A DNA stretch of 64,000 nucleotides from Sphingomonas faeni (GTDB lineage: Bacteria > Pseudomonadota > Alphaproteobacteria > Sphingomonadales > Sphingomonadaceae): positions 1,720,501 through 1,784,500 of the forward strand of contig NZ_JAUSZF010000001.1 of assembly GCF_030817315.1 (NCBI RefSeq), written 5' to 3'. Positions 34,650 through 45,546 of the stretch are shown in pieces; the first letter of the stretch is position 1; each line of letters starts with the position of its first letter. Both the position numbers and the translations under genes were made by a program. The notes under the pieces are model-generated. The model was not told the origin of the DNA. It saw nothing but the letters and a program-made list of their open reading frames with translations, and ran no database searches.

Positions 34650-36055
34650 CGCGTCATCCCCTGAAAATCGTAACCACCACCCAGCGCCAGCACGAGCTGC
34701 ACCCGCTGTTGCGCGGCATCGGCGGCGAGGTCGGCATCGGCCTGTTCGGCGGCCAGCGTGCGGACGTCGTTGTCGACCAGATCGAGCCGGCTATCGAGGC
34801 CGCTCGACACGCGGATCGCGTTCAGCCGCCCGGTCTCGGCATAGCCACGCACCACCTCGCGCTGTCGCTGCCGATCCGCGTCGAGCGCCCCGATCCGCGC
34901 GACTGCATCGCCCGCCTCGCGCACCGCGCCGATCACCCGATCGTTGTAATCCGCGGTCGCCAGATCGAGCACGGCGGTCGCACCCGCCAGATCCGCCTTC
35001 AACCGCCCATTGTCGAAGATCGGCAGGTGGACCGCCGGCCCGACGCCGACCGTGCCCGCATCGAGCGAGAACAGATTGCCGAGCCCGACCGCCTGGAACC
35101 CCGCGAGCGCCGCCAGATTGACGTTCGGATAGAACGCCTTCCGCGCGACCTGACGCCCAGCCGCCGCTGCCTCGATCCGCGCCTGCGCCGCCGCGATATC
35201 GGCACGTCTAGCAAGCAGGTCGGCGGGCACGGTCTTGGGCAACGGCAACGCCGCGTCTAGCCGCAACGCCGTAGCACCGATCGTCGCCGGATAATCCGCG
35301 CCGCGCCCCGCGAGCGCCGCCAGCGCATTCTTCGCGAGCACCTGCGCCGCCTGCGCACGCAGCAACGCCTGCCGCGCCTGCGCCAGCAGCGTCGTCGCGG
35401 CCTGCGCGTCGAGCTTGCTCGCCAGGTTGTTGCGGATCCGCACGTTCACCAGCCGCAGCGAATTCTGCCGCGTCGCGATCGTCCGCTGCGCGATGCCAGC
35501 CTGCGCCTCGGCACGTTCGAGGTCGATATAGGTCTGCACCACCGCCCCCGACAGCGCCATCCGCGCCGCCGCCACGTCGAGTGCGGCCGCGCGCACCGAC
35601 GCCCGCGCGCCCTCGATCGCCGCTTTCTGGCGCCCGAACAGATCGAGGTTCCAGTTGAGGTTCGCCGCGGTCGACCCGACGAACCGCGTCGTCCCGGCAT
35701 AGGGCGGCGGGATCGTGTAGCGACCGCTCAGTCGCGCGAGCTGCTCCTGCGCGTCGAGCGTCACGTCGGGGCCATTGTCCGCCCGGCGCGTCGACAGCAC
35801 CGCCTGCGCCTGCGCGACCCGTGCCAGCGCCGCATCGAGCGACGGGCTGCCCGCGACCGAATCGCGCACCAGCCGATCGAGCTGAGAATCGCCGAACGAG
35901 CGCCACCAGTCGGCGGCAATCACCGGCGCAGTCTCCGGAGCCAGCCCGAGCGCGGTAGCAGATACCGGCTCCACGACCGTCTTCGACACCGGGATCGCGC
36001 ACCCCGCCAGCAACCCCGCCACCGTGATCGAGGCAAGGGTAAAGCCCGTCTTCAT
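34646..36055 (-). CDS. Efflux outer-membrane channel lipoprotein (NodT type)
   Basis: TolC-like outer-membrane factor for the EmrAB-type pump. The start (ATG 36055) overlaps the marR stop by 4 bases and gives MKTGFTLASITVAGLLAGCA, a lipoprotein signal with lipobox LAGC. The OEP domains include ADWWRSFGDSQLDRLVRDSV near the N-terminus, LNWNLDLFGRQKAAIEGARA, and RADIAAAQARIEAAAAGRQV. The length is 469 aa. It is a second, separate channel from the one at 28297, so each pump in the window has its own outlet. Confidence 0.93.
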   Translation of the reverse strand: MKTGFTLASITVAGLLAGCAIPVSKTVVEPVSATALGLAPETAPVIAADWWRSFGDSQLDRLVRDSVAGSPSLDAALARVAQAQAVLSTRRADNGPDVTLDAQEQLARLSGRYTIPPPYAGTTRFVGSTAANLNWNLDLFGRQKAAIEGARASVRAAALDVAAARMALSGAVVQTYIDLERAEAQAGIAQRTIATRQNSLRLVNVRIRNNLASKLDAQAATTLLAQARQALLRAQAAQVLAKNALAALAGRGADYPATIGATALRLDAALPLPKTVPADLLARRADIAAAQARIEAAAAGRQVARKAFYPNVNLAALAGFQAVGLGNLFSLDAGTVGVGPAVHLPIFDNGRLKADLAGATAVLDLATADYNDRVIGAVREAGDAVARIGALDADRQRQREVVRGYAETGRLNAIRVSSGLDSRLDLVDNDVRTLAAEQADADLAADAAQQRVQLVLALGGGYDFQGMTR

Positions 36056-36522
36056 GCTCGGCGTCCTTCGGTCAGAGCGTCGTCTAGCGTCGTGCGGAGT
36101 TTCTGCATCAGTTCGATCAGCGTCTCGATCTCGGTGCGGTCCCAGCCCGTCAGCAGGGTATTCCAATATTCGATGATCCTGTCGCGACACCGGATCGCGA
36201 CCGCCTCGCCGTCGGGCGTCAGTTCGAGATTGAGCACCCGCCGATCGTCGCTCGCCCGCGACCGCGTGACCCAGCCGTTCTGCTCCATCGCATCGACCAG
36301 CCGCGTGGTCGCGCCCTTGTCGTGCGAAAGATCGCGCGCGAGGTCGGCACACGTCGCCGCGCGGCCCGCCATCATCGACATGAGCGCGGACCACTGCGTG
36401 CCCGACAAGCCTTCCGCCACGAAGACCGGCTCGATCAGGCTCTGCCCGATCTGATGGATCCGCCGCGCAAGGTAGCCGAGTGAACAGTCCGGGCCGAACC
36501 CTGTCTTGGTATAAAACGCCAT
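36052..36522 (-). CDS. MarR-family repressor of the EmrAB-type operon
   Basis: Winged-helix one-component regulator (156 aa). The DNA-binding segment is GTQWSALMSMMAGRAATCAD followed by LARDLSHDKGATTRLVDAME and the wing RSRASDDRRVLNLELTPDGE. It is the first gene of the operon and overlaps the next start by 4 bases. A perfect GTTGCC..GGCAAC palindrome lies 3 bp before its start codon, implying autorepression that is relieved by pump substrates. No Shine-Dalgarno is visible, so initiation may depend on that short leader. Confidence 0.92.
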   Translation of the reverse strand: MAFYTKTGFGPDCSLGYLARRIHQIGQSLIEPVFVAEGLSGTQWSALMSMMAGRAATCADLARDLSHDKGATTRLVDAMEQNGWVTRSRASDDRRVLNLELTPDGEAVAIRCRDRIIEYWNTLLTGWDRTEIETLIELMQKLRTTLDDALTEGRRA

Positions 36523-36525
36523 TTA

Positions 36526-36539
36526 GTTGCCTTGGCAAC
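36526..36539. promoter_or_regulatory. Probable MarR operator
   Basis: GTTGCCTTGGCAAC: two perfect 6-bp arms around a 2-bp centre, 3 bp upstream of the marR start codon on the minus strand. A TTGACT (minus strand, 36557-36552) is a candidate -35 element upstream; the matching -10 is weak. Confidence 0.65.
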
Positions 36540-36667
36540 CATTGCTCAGGCAGTCAATTGCACGTTTTGCATGCTGAGGTGACGAAGACGCGTACTCTCG
36601 GGACGCTTACGACATGCTGATCCGCGACCGCATGATGGCTGGTCGATGACGCCCCTCCACACCCTCC

Positions 36668-36750
36668 GTCATCCTGACGAAAGTCAGGATCCAGGGTAAC
36701 CAAGGACCGCCCTCCACGGCTCTGGATCCTGACTTTCGTCAGGATGACGG
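36668..36750. repeat. Intergenic palindromic repeat pair, family C (copy 1)
   Basis: GTCATCCTGACGAAAGTCAG with GATCCAG, then CTGGATCCTGACTTTCGTCA with GGATGACG: the outer halves are almost perfectly inverse, about 30 bp apart. Copies at 55185 and 57082. Apart from this, 36540-36815 shows nothing recognisable. Confidence 0.85.
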
Positions 36751-36815
36751 AGCAGAGGATAGTCGCGCCTCGGAAGCACTCGCCCCCCATCTCAAGCACG
36801 CTTGGTCTCAGATAC

Positions 36816-36848
36816 GAAAAAGGGCCACCCGCGCATGCGGATGACCCT
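36816..36848 (-). terminator. Rho-independent terminator of the autotransporter gene
   Basis: Read on the minus strand: GGGTCATCCGC, loop ATGC, GCGGGTGGCCC, then TTTTT. The 11-bp stem uses two G-U pairs in RNA and is followed directly by a U-run. It lies 33 bp past the stop codon. Confidence 0.85.
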
Positions 36849-36880
36849 CTCGGCATTCCAACGATCGGGAGCGTCCCCGC

Positions 36881-39800
36881 TCAGAAGCGGATCGTTATCG
36901 AGCCCTTATACGCCTGGTTCGAGACGTCCTTGCGCTCCACCGTGGTGTCCGCACCCACCGAGATGTCCACGCTGTCGCCGACCAGAGTCAGCCCGGCGCT
37001 GATCTCGCCCCAGTTCTTGTCCTGCCCGGCCAGCGCGAACAGCGCATTCGGGCCGATCCCGCCGACGAAGTTCGCGCCGAACACGCCCGGCGTCGACTGG
37101 AAGTCGTGGACGTAGTTCGCCGCGGCATACGGCCGGATCGACGCGCCGCCGCTGAGCGTGAGTCCGGCGCGACCCTGCAGGCTGTCGAAGCTGTTGCGAT
37201 CGACGAACAGGGCCGGTCCGCCGCCATTCTCGATCGACTTGCCGAAGCCGATATGGCTGGCGCGCATCGACACGCGCGGGCCGACCTTGAGCATCGACAG
37301 GTCGAACGCCTTGCCGAGCCCGACCTCGCTGACGACGGTCAACGCATTGTCGGTGCCGCGCAGGCGATAGCTGGTGCCGACGAAGCCGATATTGCGATCG
37401 GTCTTCGCGACGAACGCACCCGCGCTGAACTGCGTATCGAGGATGATCCCCGATGCGGTCTCCAGCTTGCCGTACAGCGTGCCCTGGAACAGTTCGCCCG
37501 TGGCGCGCTGTGCGATCCCGGCGGTGGTGCCGTCGGTGTTGGTGTACGAGAACGAGAAGCCGAACACGCCACCCTCGCCCGCCTGCTTCTCCAGGCCGGC
37601 AGCCGCGAAATAACCATCGAACTTGTCACGCCCACCAAACGGGTTCGTCCCCGGCATCGACCGGCTCTTGCCGTCGATATACCCGCCCGCGATGAAGCCG
37701 CTCATGTCGTCGGGCAGACGGCCCGGCTGCAACACGGTGCCGCTCGAGTCGCTCATCATATCCTGCCCGCCCGGCAAGTCGCTCGCCATCAGCGAGGCGA
37801 CCTGGACCGGCTTGCCGATCAGCGCGAGCGTGCCGCCGAGCGTGCCACGCGTATCGATCTGCGCGATGCGATCGCGGTAGAAGCGCGACATCGTGTCGAT
37901 CGACGCGATGCCGAGGCTCGACTTGAGCGTTTCGGCGCGCGGGGCGAGGCCCTCCAGCGTCGAGCGGATCGTTGCCGCATCCTGCAGGTCGAGCGAGCCG
38001 TACACGTTGCTCAACGCCGCATAGTTCGAGCGGTTCTGGTCGAGCAGGCCGGCATAGGCGGACTGCACCGGCGTTCCCGCAACGACGTTGCGATATTGCC
38101 CGGCGAGGATACGCACCTGCACCGCGTTGGCGCTGTAGACATAGCTCGGCGTCAGGATGGCGCTGAGCGGCGTCGCGGCGGCGAACGAACCGGTGATCCC
38201 ACCCTGCGCGGTGACGATCGTATAGAGGTCGTTGTACCGGATCGTCTGGCCTGCGACCGGCGCGAAGCCTACCCGACCGCCAAGGTTGGCGATGCCGTTG
38301 GTCGCCACGCCTGCCGCGTTGAACGTCGTCGCGGCAAAGGCGAGCTTGTCGGACGTGCCGTTCGGCCCGAGGTCGATCAGCAGGTTGGTGCCCGAGGCGA
38401 GCACGCCGTTGCCGCCGATCGTCATCGTGCCGATCGTTCCCGTCGTGCCGGGCGCGATCATCCCCGCGACGCTGGTGAAGAACGGCGTGTTGATCCGGCC
38501 CGATCCGGTCAGCAGCCCGGCCAGCATGAAGTAATCGCCCGGTGTCGAGATGACGCCGTCGTTCTGGACGGTGCCCGTGACCTGGTTGATGGTCATCAGG
38601 CTGGTGAGCGACCCCGCCGACGTCACCGCGAGCTTCGCCATGCTGCCCGCGACGGTGAACTTGTCGACCGTCACCGCCAAGCCGAGCGTGGTCGTGCCCG
38701 CCGCCGACAGCGTGACGTCGTAATAGCGTGCGCTACGCTGCGTCGTGCGGTCAGGATCGATGTTGTTCGGCACGAAGTTGGTCGCACCCGGCAGGCCGTT
38801 GGCGAGCGACGGCGACAGCACCGCCAACGCCGAGGCATCGCCGACAGCCGCGATCGTCCCCGCCTGGGCGACGGCCTCTGCGCCTGCCAACATAGCCGTG
38901 CTGGCCTTGCCCGAATGCGCGACGGTTTCGAGGATCAGGCCCTCGCCAACCGCACCCGGCGCGGCGACCTTGGTGACGACGGCGGCCGCGGCCGGGGTAT
39001 CGACGGTCGTCGTTACCGGAACGCCGTTGATCGACTGGACGCCCGTCTTGACGTCGACGCACTCGCTTTGGAAGCAGACCTGCCCGAACTTGTTGCCGTC
39101 CCCGGCGATGCCGGCGCCGGTCGTCGTGGGCATGCCGTTCACCAGCTGGCCGTCGACGATGATCTGGTAGTTCGGGTCGAGCGCGGTGGTCCAGTGCGAC
39201 GCATCGGTCCACAGCCCGTCGCCGGCCTTGGCCTGCGCGTAACGATACGGATTGTTCGCGGCGATATAGTCGGAGAACAGGTACAGCGGCTGGTAGAAGC
39301 TCGCCGTGCCATAGGCACTGAACGGCTGTGCGCCATAGAAGCGGTTGCCGCCCGAGAGGACGCCGATCACCACCTGCTTGGCAAAGGTGCGATCGAGGAT
39401 CAGCGGACCACCCGAATCGCCGCCTGCGGTCGTACCTTCGTTCGGGAGCGCGTTGTCCTTGAACAGGTTGAAGTCGTACGGGCTAGCCGCTCCGGTGCCG
39501 CGACGGGGATCGTCGAAATCGAGCTGGTACAGGTTCTGCGGAAGGCCGTCGGTCGATCCGAACAGGAAGGCGTCACGGTCATCGAACGAGCCGAGAATGC
39601 CGATCGTGTTCTCGGCGATGCGGCGGCGGTAATCGATGCCGTTGGTGTCGCCGGTCAGCGTCCCGCCCTGCCCGTTGCGGCCATAGCCGGTGAGCGTCAC
39701 GTGATAGCCGGTGCCGGTCGTCTCGCTGATCGCAGCCGGAGCCGGCAATGCGGAGAGCAGCAGTGCCCAGGTCGGCACGTTCGCGGCGGGCGTATCCAGC

Positions 39801-40441
39801 GTCGCGATCGCGACGTCGGCCTGGATGAAGTTCTGCGCCAATCCGAGCTTCAGCGAGTCGGCGTTATAGACGACCTGGTTGACGTTATAGAGGAAGTTGG
39901 CGGTGTTGGTCTTGTACTGCTGCGTGTTGACCGCCCCCGTCGCAGTGGTCGGCAGGAACCAGTCGAGCAGCGCCGGACGATTATTCTGTGCGAACCCGAA
40001 TGCGATCGGAATACCGCCGCCCTGTGCGCCGTATTCCCATGGGTTCTGCGCACCGGTGCCGGCGCTGTTCTCGTTGACGCAATGCGCGGCGAAGATCACC
40101 GTACGCGGATTGATCAGCGTTCCCGTGCACAGGCCGATGCTGCCGCCACCCGACGAGACCGTCATCTGGCCGACGCCGTTGACTCCGCCTGCTACGTCTT
40201 GCGCGCTGGTCGGCGTTCCCGGCGCCGAGATCACGATGTTCGGTTCGGAGACGACATCGACTGGGTTCAGCGAACTCCCATACGCGATCGATTCGGCGCG
40301 AGGCAGGCGGTCCTGCGCGGCGGCGATGGATGGCAGCGCCGCTGCGAGAAGCAATGCCGTCGAAGTCAGCAGGCCTGCGCGTGCGTGACCCGAACCGGAA
40401 CGTGCGCCGCGCAAGCGCGAGGTGGCGATAGTCGTCAACAT
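36881..40441 (-). CDS. Trypsin-like (S1) serine protease autotransporter
   Basis: Type V secreted protein of 1186 aa. A signal peptide ends near residue 42 (LLLAAALPSIAAAQD). The passenger starts with an S1 peptidase domain with an intact triad: His120 in VIFAAHC, Asp209 in IQADVAIATLD and Ser343 in TTAGGDSGGPLIL. A long beta-solenoid-like Gly/Thr/Val-rich region follows (about residues 400-850), then an autotransporter beta-barrel of roughly 280 residues ending SITIRF, the terminal-Phe outer-membrane signature. It is a monocistronic gene with its own terminator. Substrates are unknown. Confidence 0.92.
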   Translation of the reverse strand: MLTTIATSRLRGARSGSGHARAGLLTSTALLLAAALPSIAAAQDRLPRAESIAYGSSLNPVDVVSEPNIVISAPGTPTSAQDVAGGVNGVGQMTVSSGGGSIGLCTGTLINPRTVIFAAHCVNENSAGTGAQNPWEYGAQGGGIPIAFGFAQNNRPALLDWFLPTTATGAVNTQQYKTNTANFLYNVNQVVYNADSLKLGLAQNFIQADVAIATLDTPAANVPTWALLLSALPAPAAISETTGTGYHVTLTGYGRNGQGGTLTGDTNGIDYRRRIAENTIGILGSFDDRDAFLFGSTDGLPQNLYQLDFDDPRRGTGAASPYDFNLFKDNALPNEGTTAGGDSGGPLILDRTFAKQVVIGVLSGGNRFYGAQPFSAYGTASFYQPLYLFSDYIAANNPYRYAQAKAGDGLWTDASHWTTALDPNYQIIVDGQLVNGMPTTTGAGIAGDGNKFGQVCFQSECVDVKTGVQSINGVPVTTTVDTPAAAAVVTKVAAPGAVGEGLILETVAHSGKASTAMLAGAEAVAQAGTIAAVGDASALAVLSPSLANGLPGATNFVPNNIDPDRTTQRSARYYDVTLSAAGTTTLGLAVTVDKFTVAGSMAKLAVTSAGSLTSLMTINQVTGTVQNDGVISTPGDYFMLAGLLTGSGRINTPFFTSVAGMIAPGTTGTIGTMTIGGNGVLASGTNLLIDLGPNGTSDKLAFAATTFNAAGVATNGIANLGGRVGFAPVAGQTIRYNDLYTIVTAQGGITGSFAAATPLSAILTPSYVYSANAVQVRILAGQYRNVVAGTPVQSAYAGLLDQNRSNYAALSNVYGSLDLQDAATIRSTLEGLAPRAETLKSSLGIASIDTMSRFYRDRIAQIDTRGTLGGTLALIGKPVQVASLMASDLPGGQDMMSDSSGTVLQPGRLPDDMSGFIAGGYIDGKSRSMPGTNPFGGRDKFDGYFAAAGLEKQAGEGGVFGFSFSYTNTDGTTAGIAQRATGELFQGTLYGKLETASGIILDTQFSAGAFVAKTDRNIGFVGTSYRLRGTDNALTVVSEVGLGKAFDLSMLKVGPRVSMRASHIGFGKSIENGGGPALFVDRNSFDSLQGRAGLTLSGGASIRPYAAANYVHDFQSTPGVFGANFVGGIGPNALFALAGQDKNWGEISAGLTLVGDSVDISVGADTTVERKDVSNQAYKGSITIRF

Positions 40442-40653
40442 TGATCCCCTTGTTCGCGCCGCCTGTTTTGGGACGTACGCCTATCGCAAGAGGGTATGCC
40501 AGGACATTTAGCGAACGCAATCAATGACTACGCGGGAATTACTTCGCTGTAACATTCTGTCATAATTGTTGCAAAATTGTCACCGAGCGGCTCCTGGGCG
40601 TCAGTGCCATGCTCCCCGGCCACCGTCGCCAGAACCATGACGGCGGCCAAAAC

Positions 40654-40803
40654 TCATGCGTCGCGTGGTGCCCCATCGGGCAGTTCGTCGAGGCAATGCG
40701 CCAGCAAGGCGGCGGTGAGATAGCGCTGCTGTTCGTCGGCAATTGCCAAAGCGCGTTCGATGGCGGCGCGCAGCAGATCGATATTGTCATTCTCGGTCGC
40801 CAT
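40654..40803 (-). CDS. Small hypothetical protein (49 aa)
   Basis: A 49-residue frame on the minus strand: MATENDNIDLLRAAIERALA, then IADEQQRYLTAALLAHCLDE, then LPDGAPRDA. It predicts two short amphipathic helices with an acidic end, and has far better protein character than the overlapping frames. An AGGGG lies close (2-3 nt) before the ATG. The remaining gap to the autotransporter (40442-40653) contains that gene's A/T-rich promoter region and nothing else I can identify. Function is unknown. Confidence 0.5.
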   Translation of the reverse strand: MATENDNIDLLRAAIERALAIADEQQRYLTAALLAHCLDELPDGAPRDA

Positions 40804-40931
40804 GGCCCCTGTTCGGCGCTACCACGACCTCCCGCAATAAGTCAGGTTATGGCAAACCATCCTGATGCATGTTGGCTTTGGACGCCAGATTTCGACTGGA
40901 GCGCTTCGGTAAAGTACGCGTATGTTGAGGC

Positions 40932-41282
40932 ATGGCAATCGATCCAGAATCGGCACGCACTGCCGAGAACCTTCTGAAGGTCCGCGGCATGCGCGGCGAC
41001 ATCTTCCCGAGCGAAATATTCGACGAGCATGCCTGGAACATGATGCTTCGGCTGTACGTCGTGGAGGCTCGCGACGAACAAGTATCGGCGACCGACCTGA
41101 TAACGCTGACCGAGACGCCCCCGGCCGTAGGGCAGCGCTGGCTCGCGCACCTCGTCGCGGATGCGCAGATCGAGCCCTATGCCGACGGCGGTGCGATCTC
41201 GCTGACGCGCCCCGCGGTCGATCGTCTTAATGCGTTCCTGCGACGCGCGGCCGGCGTGCATCGGAGCGATGATCCGGCCTGA
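40932..41282 (+). CDS. Hypothetical protein with winged-helix-like C-terminus
   Basis: Protein of 116 aa. The central part reads EHAWNMMLRLYVVEARDEQV, then SATDLITLTETPPAVGQRWL, then AHLVADAQIEPYADGGAISL, a helix-turn-helix/wing arrangement like MarR-type winged helices, ending in a helix (TRPAVDRLNAFLRRAAG). Such short wHTH proteins occur in sphingomonads as stand-alone or regulator-tail domains. It probably binds DNA, but that is inference from the fold pattern. It is divergent from the 49-aa gene. Confidence 0.7.
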   Translation: MAIDPESARTAENLLKVRGMRGDIFPSEIFDEHAWNMMLRLYVVEARDEQVSATDLITLTETPPAVGQRWLAHLVADAQIEPYADGGAISLTRPAVDRLNAFLRRAAGVHRSDDPA

Positions 41283-41517
41283 CGCGTCCGTCTCCGCGGT
41301 TCTTCGTATGCGCGGTTCACCCGGGGGCGCCTGACGAGGTTTGCGAGTTTACGGAATAACGGCCTGCTGCGTCACCGCGCCCTTCCCCGATCCGCTCACC
41401 CTTGCTAAGGCCCTCCCGGTAACAGCATTTTTGCTCGGTCCCCGACGCGCCCGCGTGGCCTATAAGGCTGCTTTCCCCTCGGCGCCCGGTGGCCCGACGC
41501 CCACGGGAAGGACCCCT

Positions 41518-44202
<2,685 letters not shown>

Positions 44203-44255
44203 GACATGAAGACGCCATCCCGGAGCCTTCCGGGGTGGCGGTACCGCTCGAAACA

Positions 44256-44291
44256 CCGTCGCCTCGGCTAACGCCGAGGGGCGGTTTTTTT
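44256..44291 (+). terminator. Rho-independent terminator of acnA
   Basis: CCTCGGC, loop TAAC, GCCGAGG is a perfect 7-bp stem, extended by CCGTC/GGCGG with one bulge, followed by TTTTTTT. It lies 54 bp after the acnA stop. Confidence 0.88.
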
Positions 44292-44337
44292 GTGGAGTAT
44301 GAAGAGCCGCGCAGCCTGGAAACCAGCGCCGCCGGAT

Positions 44338-44445
44338 AAAAAAGGCGGGGCGATCGCAAGGACCGCCCCGTAGTTCAGGGAGAAGACCGGGACAGGGGAG
44401 ACCCGATCAAGTCGCCGTCCACAGGGGGAGAGGGAGCGGCGACGC
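44338..44445 (-). ncRNA. Candidate small RNA or structured 3' end on minus strand
   Basis: On the minus strand, a hairpin with 7-bp stem GTCGCCG/CGGCGAC (44443-44437 with 44417-44411) has a C/U-rich 19-nt loop (CTCCCTCTCCCCCTGTGGA). It is followed about 40 nt later by a second stem, CGGGGCG/CGCCCCG (44370-44364 with 44352-44346), and a run of six T: a terminator. Either this is the end of the mtnP transcript 290 bp downstream of its stop, or an independent RNA. The pyrimidine loop could pair with ribosome-binding sites. No convincing promoter was found. The rest of 44203-44663 holds the acnA terminator and a half repeat. Confidence 0.3.
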
Positions 44446-44523
44446 ACCCTCCTTCGTCGCGATATGTTGCAGTGATGTGTCGAACGCGAAGAATGACGAA
44501 CTTTTCACCAAACGCTGCCTACC

Positions 44524-44553
44524 TCGTTCTCCCGCGAAAGCGGGAGCCCAGGG
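44524..44553. repeat. Intergenic palindromic repeat, family B' half copy
   Basis: CGTTCTCCCGCGAAAGCGGG followed by AGCCCAGG: a single B' stem (CCCGCGAAAGCGGG) without the second arm. Confidence 0.65.
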
Positions 44554-44663
44554 TTCCAAGCACCGACGATAACGCCCCCCGTGCTCCCACCATCGCCGCC
44601 TTCACCCATCGGGAGCGGAAAGGGCACGCCGGCTCTTGCCGGTGGTAAGGGCAAGGCCAAGCC

Positions 44664-45536
44664 TTAGCGTCTAGAAAACGTCCGCCCCGCCACCGCATCC
44701 AGCTTCGCCACCAACGCCGGATCGCGAGCCTCCCGCGCCGTAATGATCGCACTATCCAGGCACGTATCGATCGGCGAAGCCTCCCGCTCCGCCGGCAACG
44801 CGCACAGCAACGCCATCACCATCGCCCGAGCCTTCGCAGCATTCGCACCAAGCTGCGCCACGACCTGCGCGACGTCGACACCGGCCTCGTCCTCACGCCA
44901 GCAATCATAATCCGTCACCATGCCGACCAGCGCGTACGGAAGCTCCGCCTCGCGCGCAAGCTTGGCCTCGGGCATCGCCGTCATCCCGATCACGTCGCAA
45001 CCCCATTGCCGGTAGAGGCGGCTTTCCGCGCGCGTCGAGAACTGCGGGCCTTCCATCGCCAGATAGGTCCCACGATCATCCACCTGCGCCCCCGCCTCCC
45101 GCGCAGCGTCGACCGCATAGCGCGAGAGTCGCGGGCAAACCGGGTCCGCCATAGACACATGCGCAACCAAGCCGGTGCCGAAAAAGCTCGAGGGCCGCCC
45201 CTTGGTCCGATCGATGAATTGGTCGACGACAGTGAAACTCCCCGGCGGCCGCTGCTCGACCAGCGACCCGACCGACGACACCGCCAGCACGTCGGTCACG
45301 CCAAGCCGCTTCAACGCGTCGATGTTCGCGCGCGCGTTGAGGTCGGAGGGGGAAATCCGGTGACCCCGCCCATGTCGCGGCAGGAACGCCACCCCAACGT
45401 GCCCAACCCGCCCGGTATAGATCGCATCCGACGGTTCGCCCCACGGCGTCTCGACGGTTTGCCAGCGCCCATCCTCGATCCCGCCGACCGCGTACAGTCC
45501 CGAACCGCCGATGATGCCGATGGTCCAGCCGGTCAC
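44664..45536 (-). CDS. mtnP: S-methyl-5'-thioadenosine phosphorylase
   Basis: Cleaves methylthioadenosine to adenine and methylthioribose-1-phosphate in polyamine/methionine salvage. The start chosen is GTG 45536 (VTGWTIGIIGGSGLYAVGGI) with a GGGGGG run 4 bases upstream; the longer ATG form adds seven residues. Family motifs: phosphate-site GIIGGSGLY, FLPRHGRGHRISPSDLNARA, VSSVGSLVEQRPPGSFTVVD, and MEGPQFSTRAESRLYRQWG with the purine-site GMTAMPEAKLAREAELPYA. It starts 10 bp after the amino-acid permease stop, suggesting co-transcription. Confidence 0.94.
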   Translation of the reverse strand: MTGWTIGIIGGSGLYAVGGIEDGRWQTVETPWGEPSDAIYTGRVGHVGVAFLPRHGRGHRISPSDLNARANIDALKRLGVTDVLAVSSVGSLVEQRPPGSFTVVDQFIDRTKGRPSSFFGTGLVAHVSMADPVCPRLSRYAVDAAREAGAQVDDRGTYLAMEGPQFSTRAESRLYRQWGCDVIGMTAMPEAKLAREAELPYALVGMVTDYDCWREDEAGVDVAQVVAQLGANAAKARAMVMALLCALPAEREASPIDTCLDSAIITAREARDPALVAKLDAVAGRTFSRR

Positions 45537-45546
45537 TCTGCCCCCC

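Noticed and set aside
36554..36856. 100-codon minus-strand frame between marR and the autotransporter
   Set aside because: It reads through a family C palindrome and the autotransporter's terminator; no RBS or protein character.
37106..40444. Very long open frame (1112 codons) antisense to the autotransporter
   Set aside because: Arg/Asp/Ala-rich composition typical of the mirror frame of a high-GC gene; no motif, signal peptide or RBS, while the opposite strand has an intact S1 protease and barrel.
44203..44663. tRNA or riboswitch in the acnA-mtnP gap
   Set aside because: No cloverleaf or T-arm motif and no recognisable riboswitch core; only terminators, a candidate RNA hairpin and a half repeat were found.
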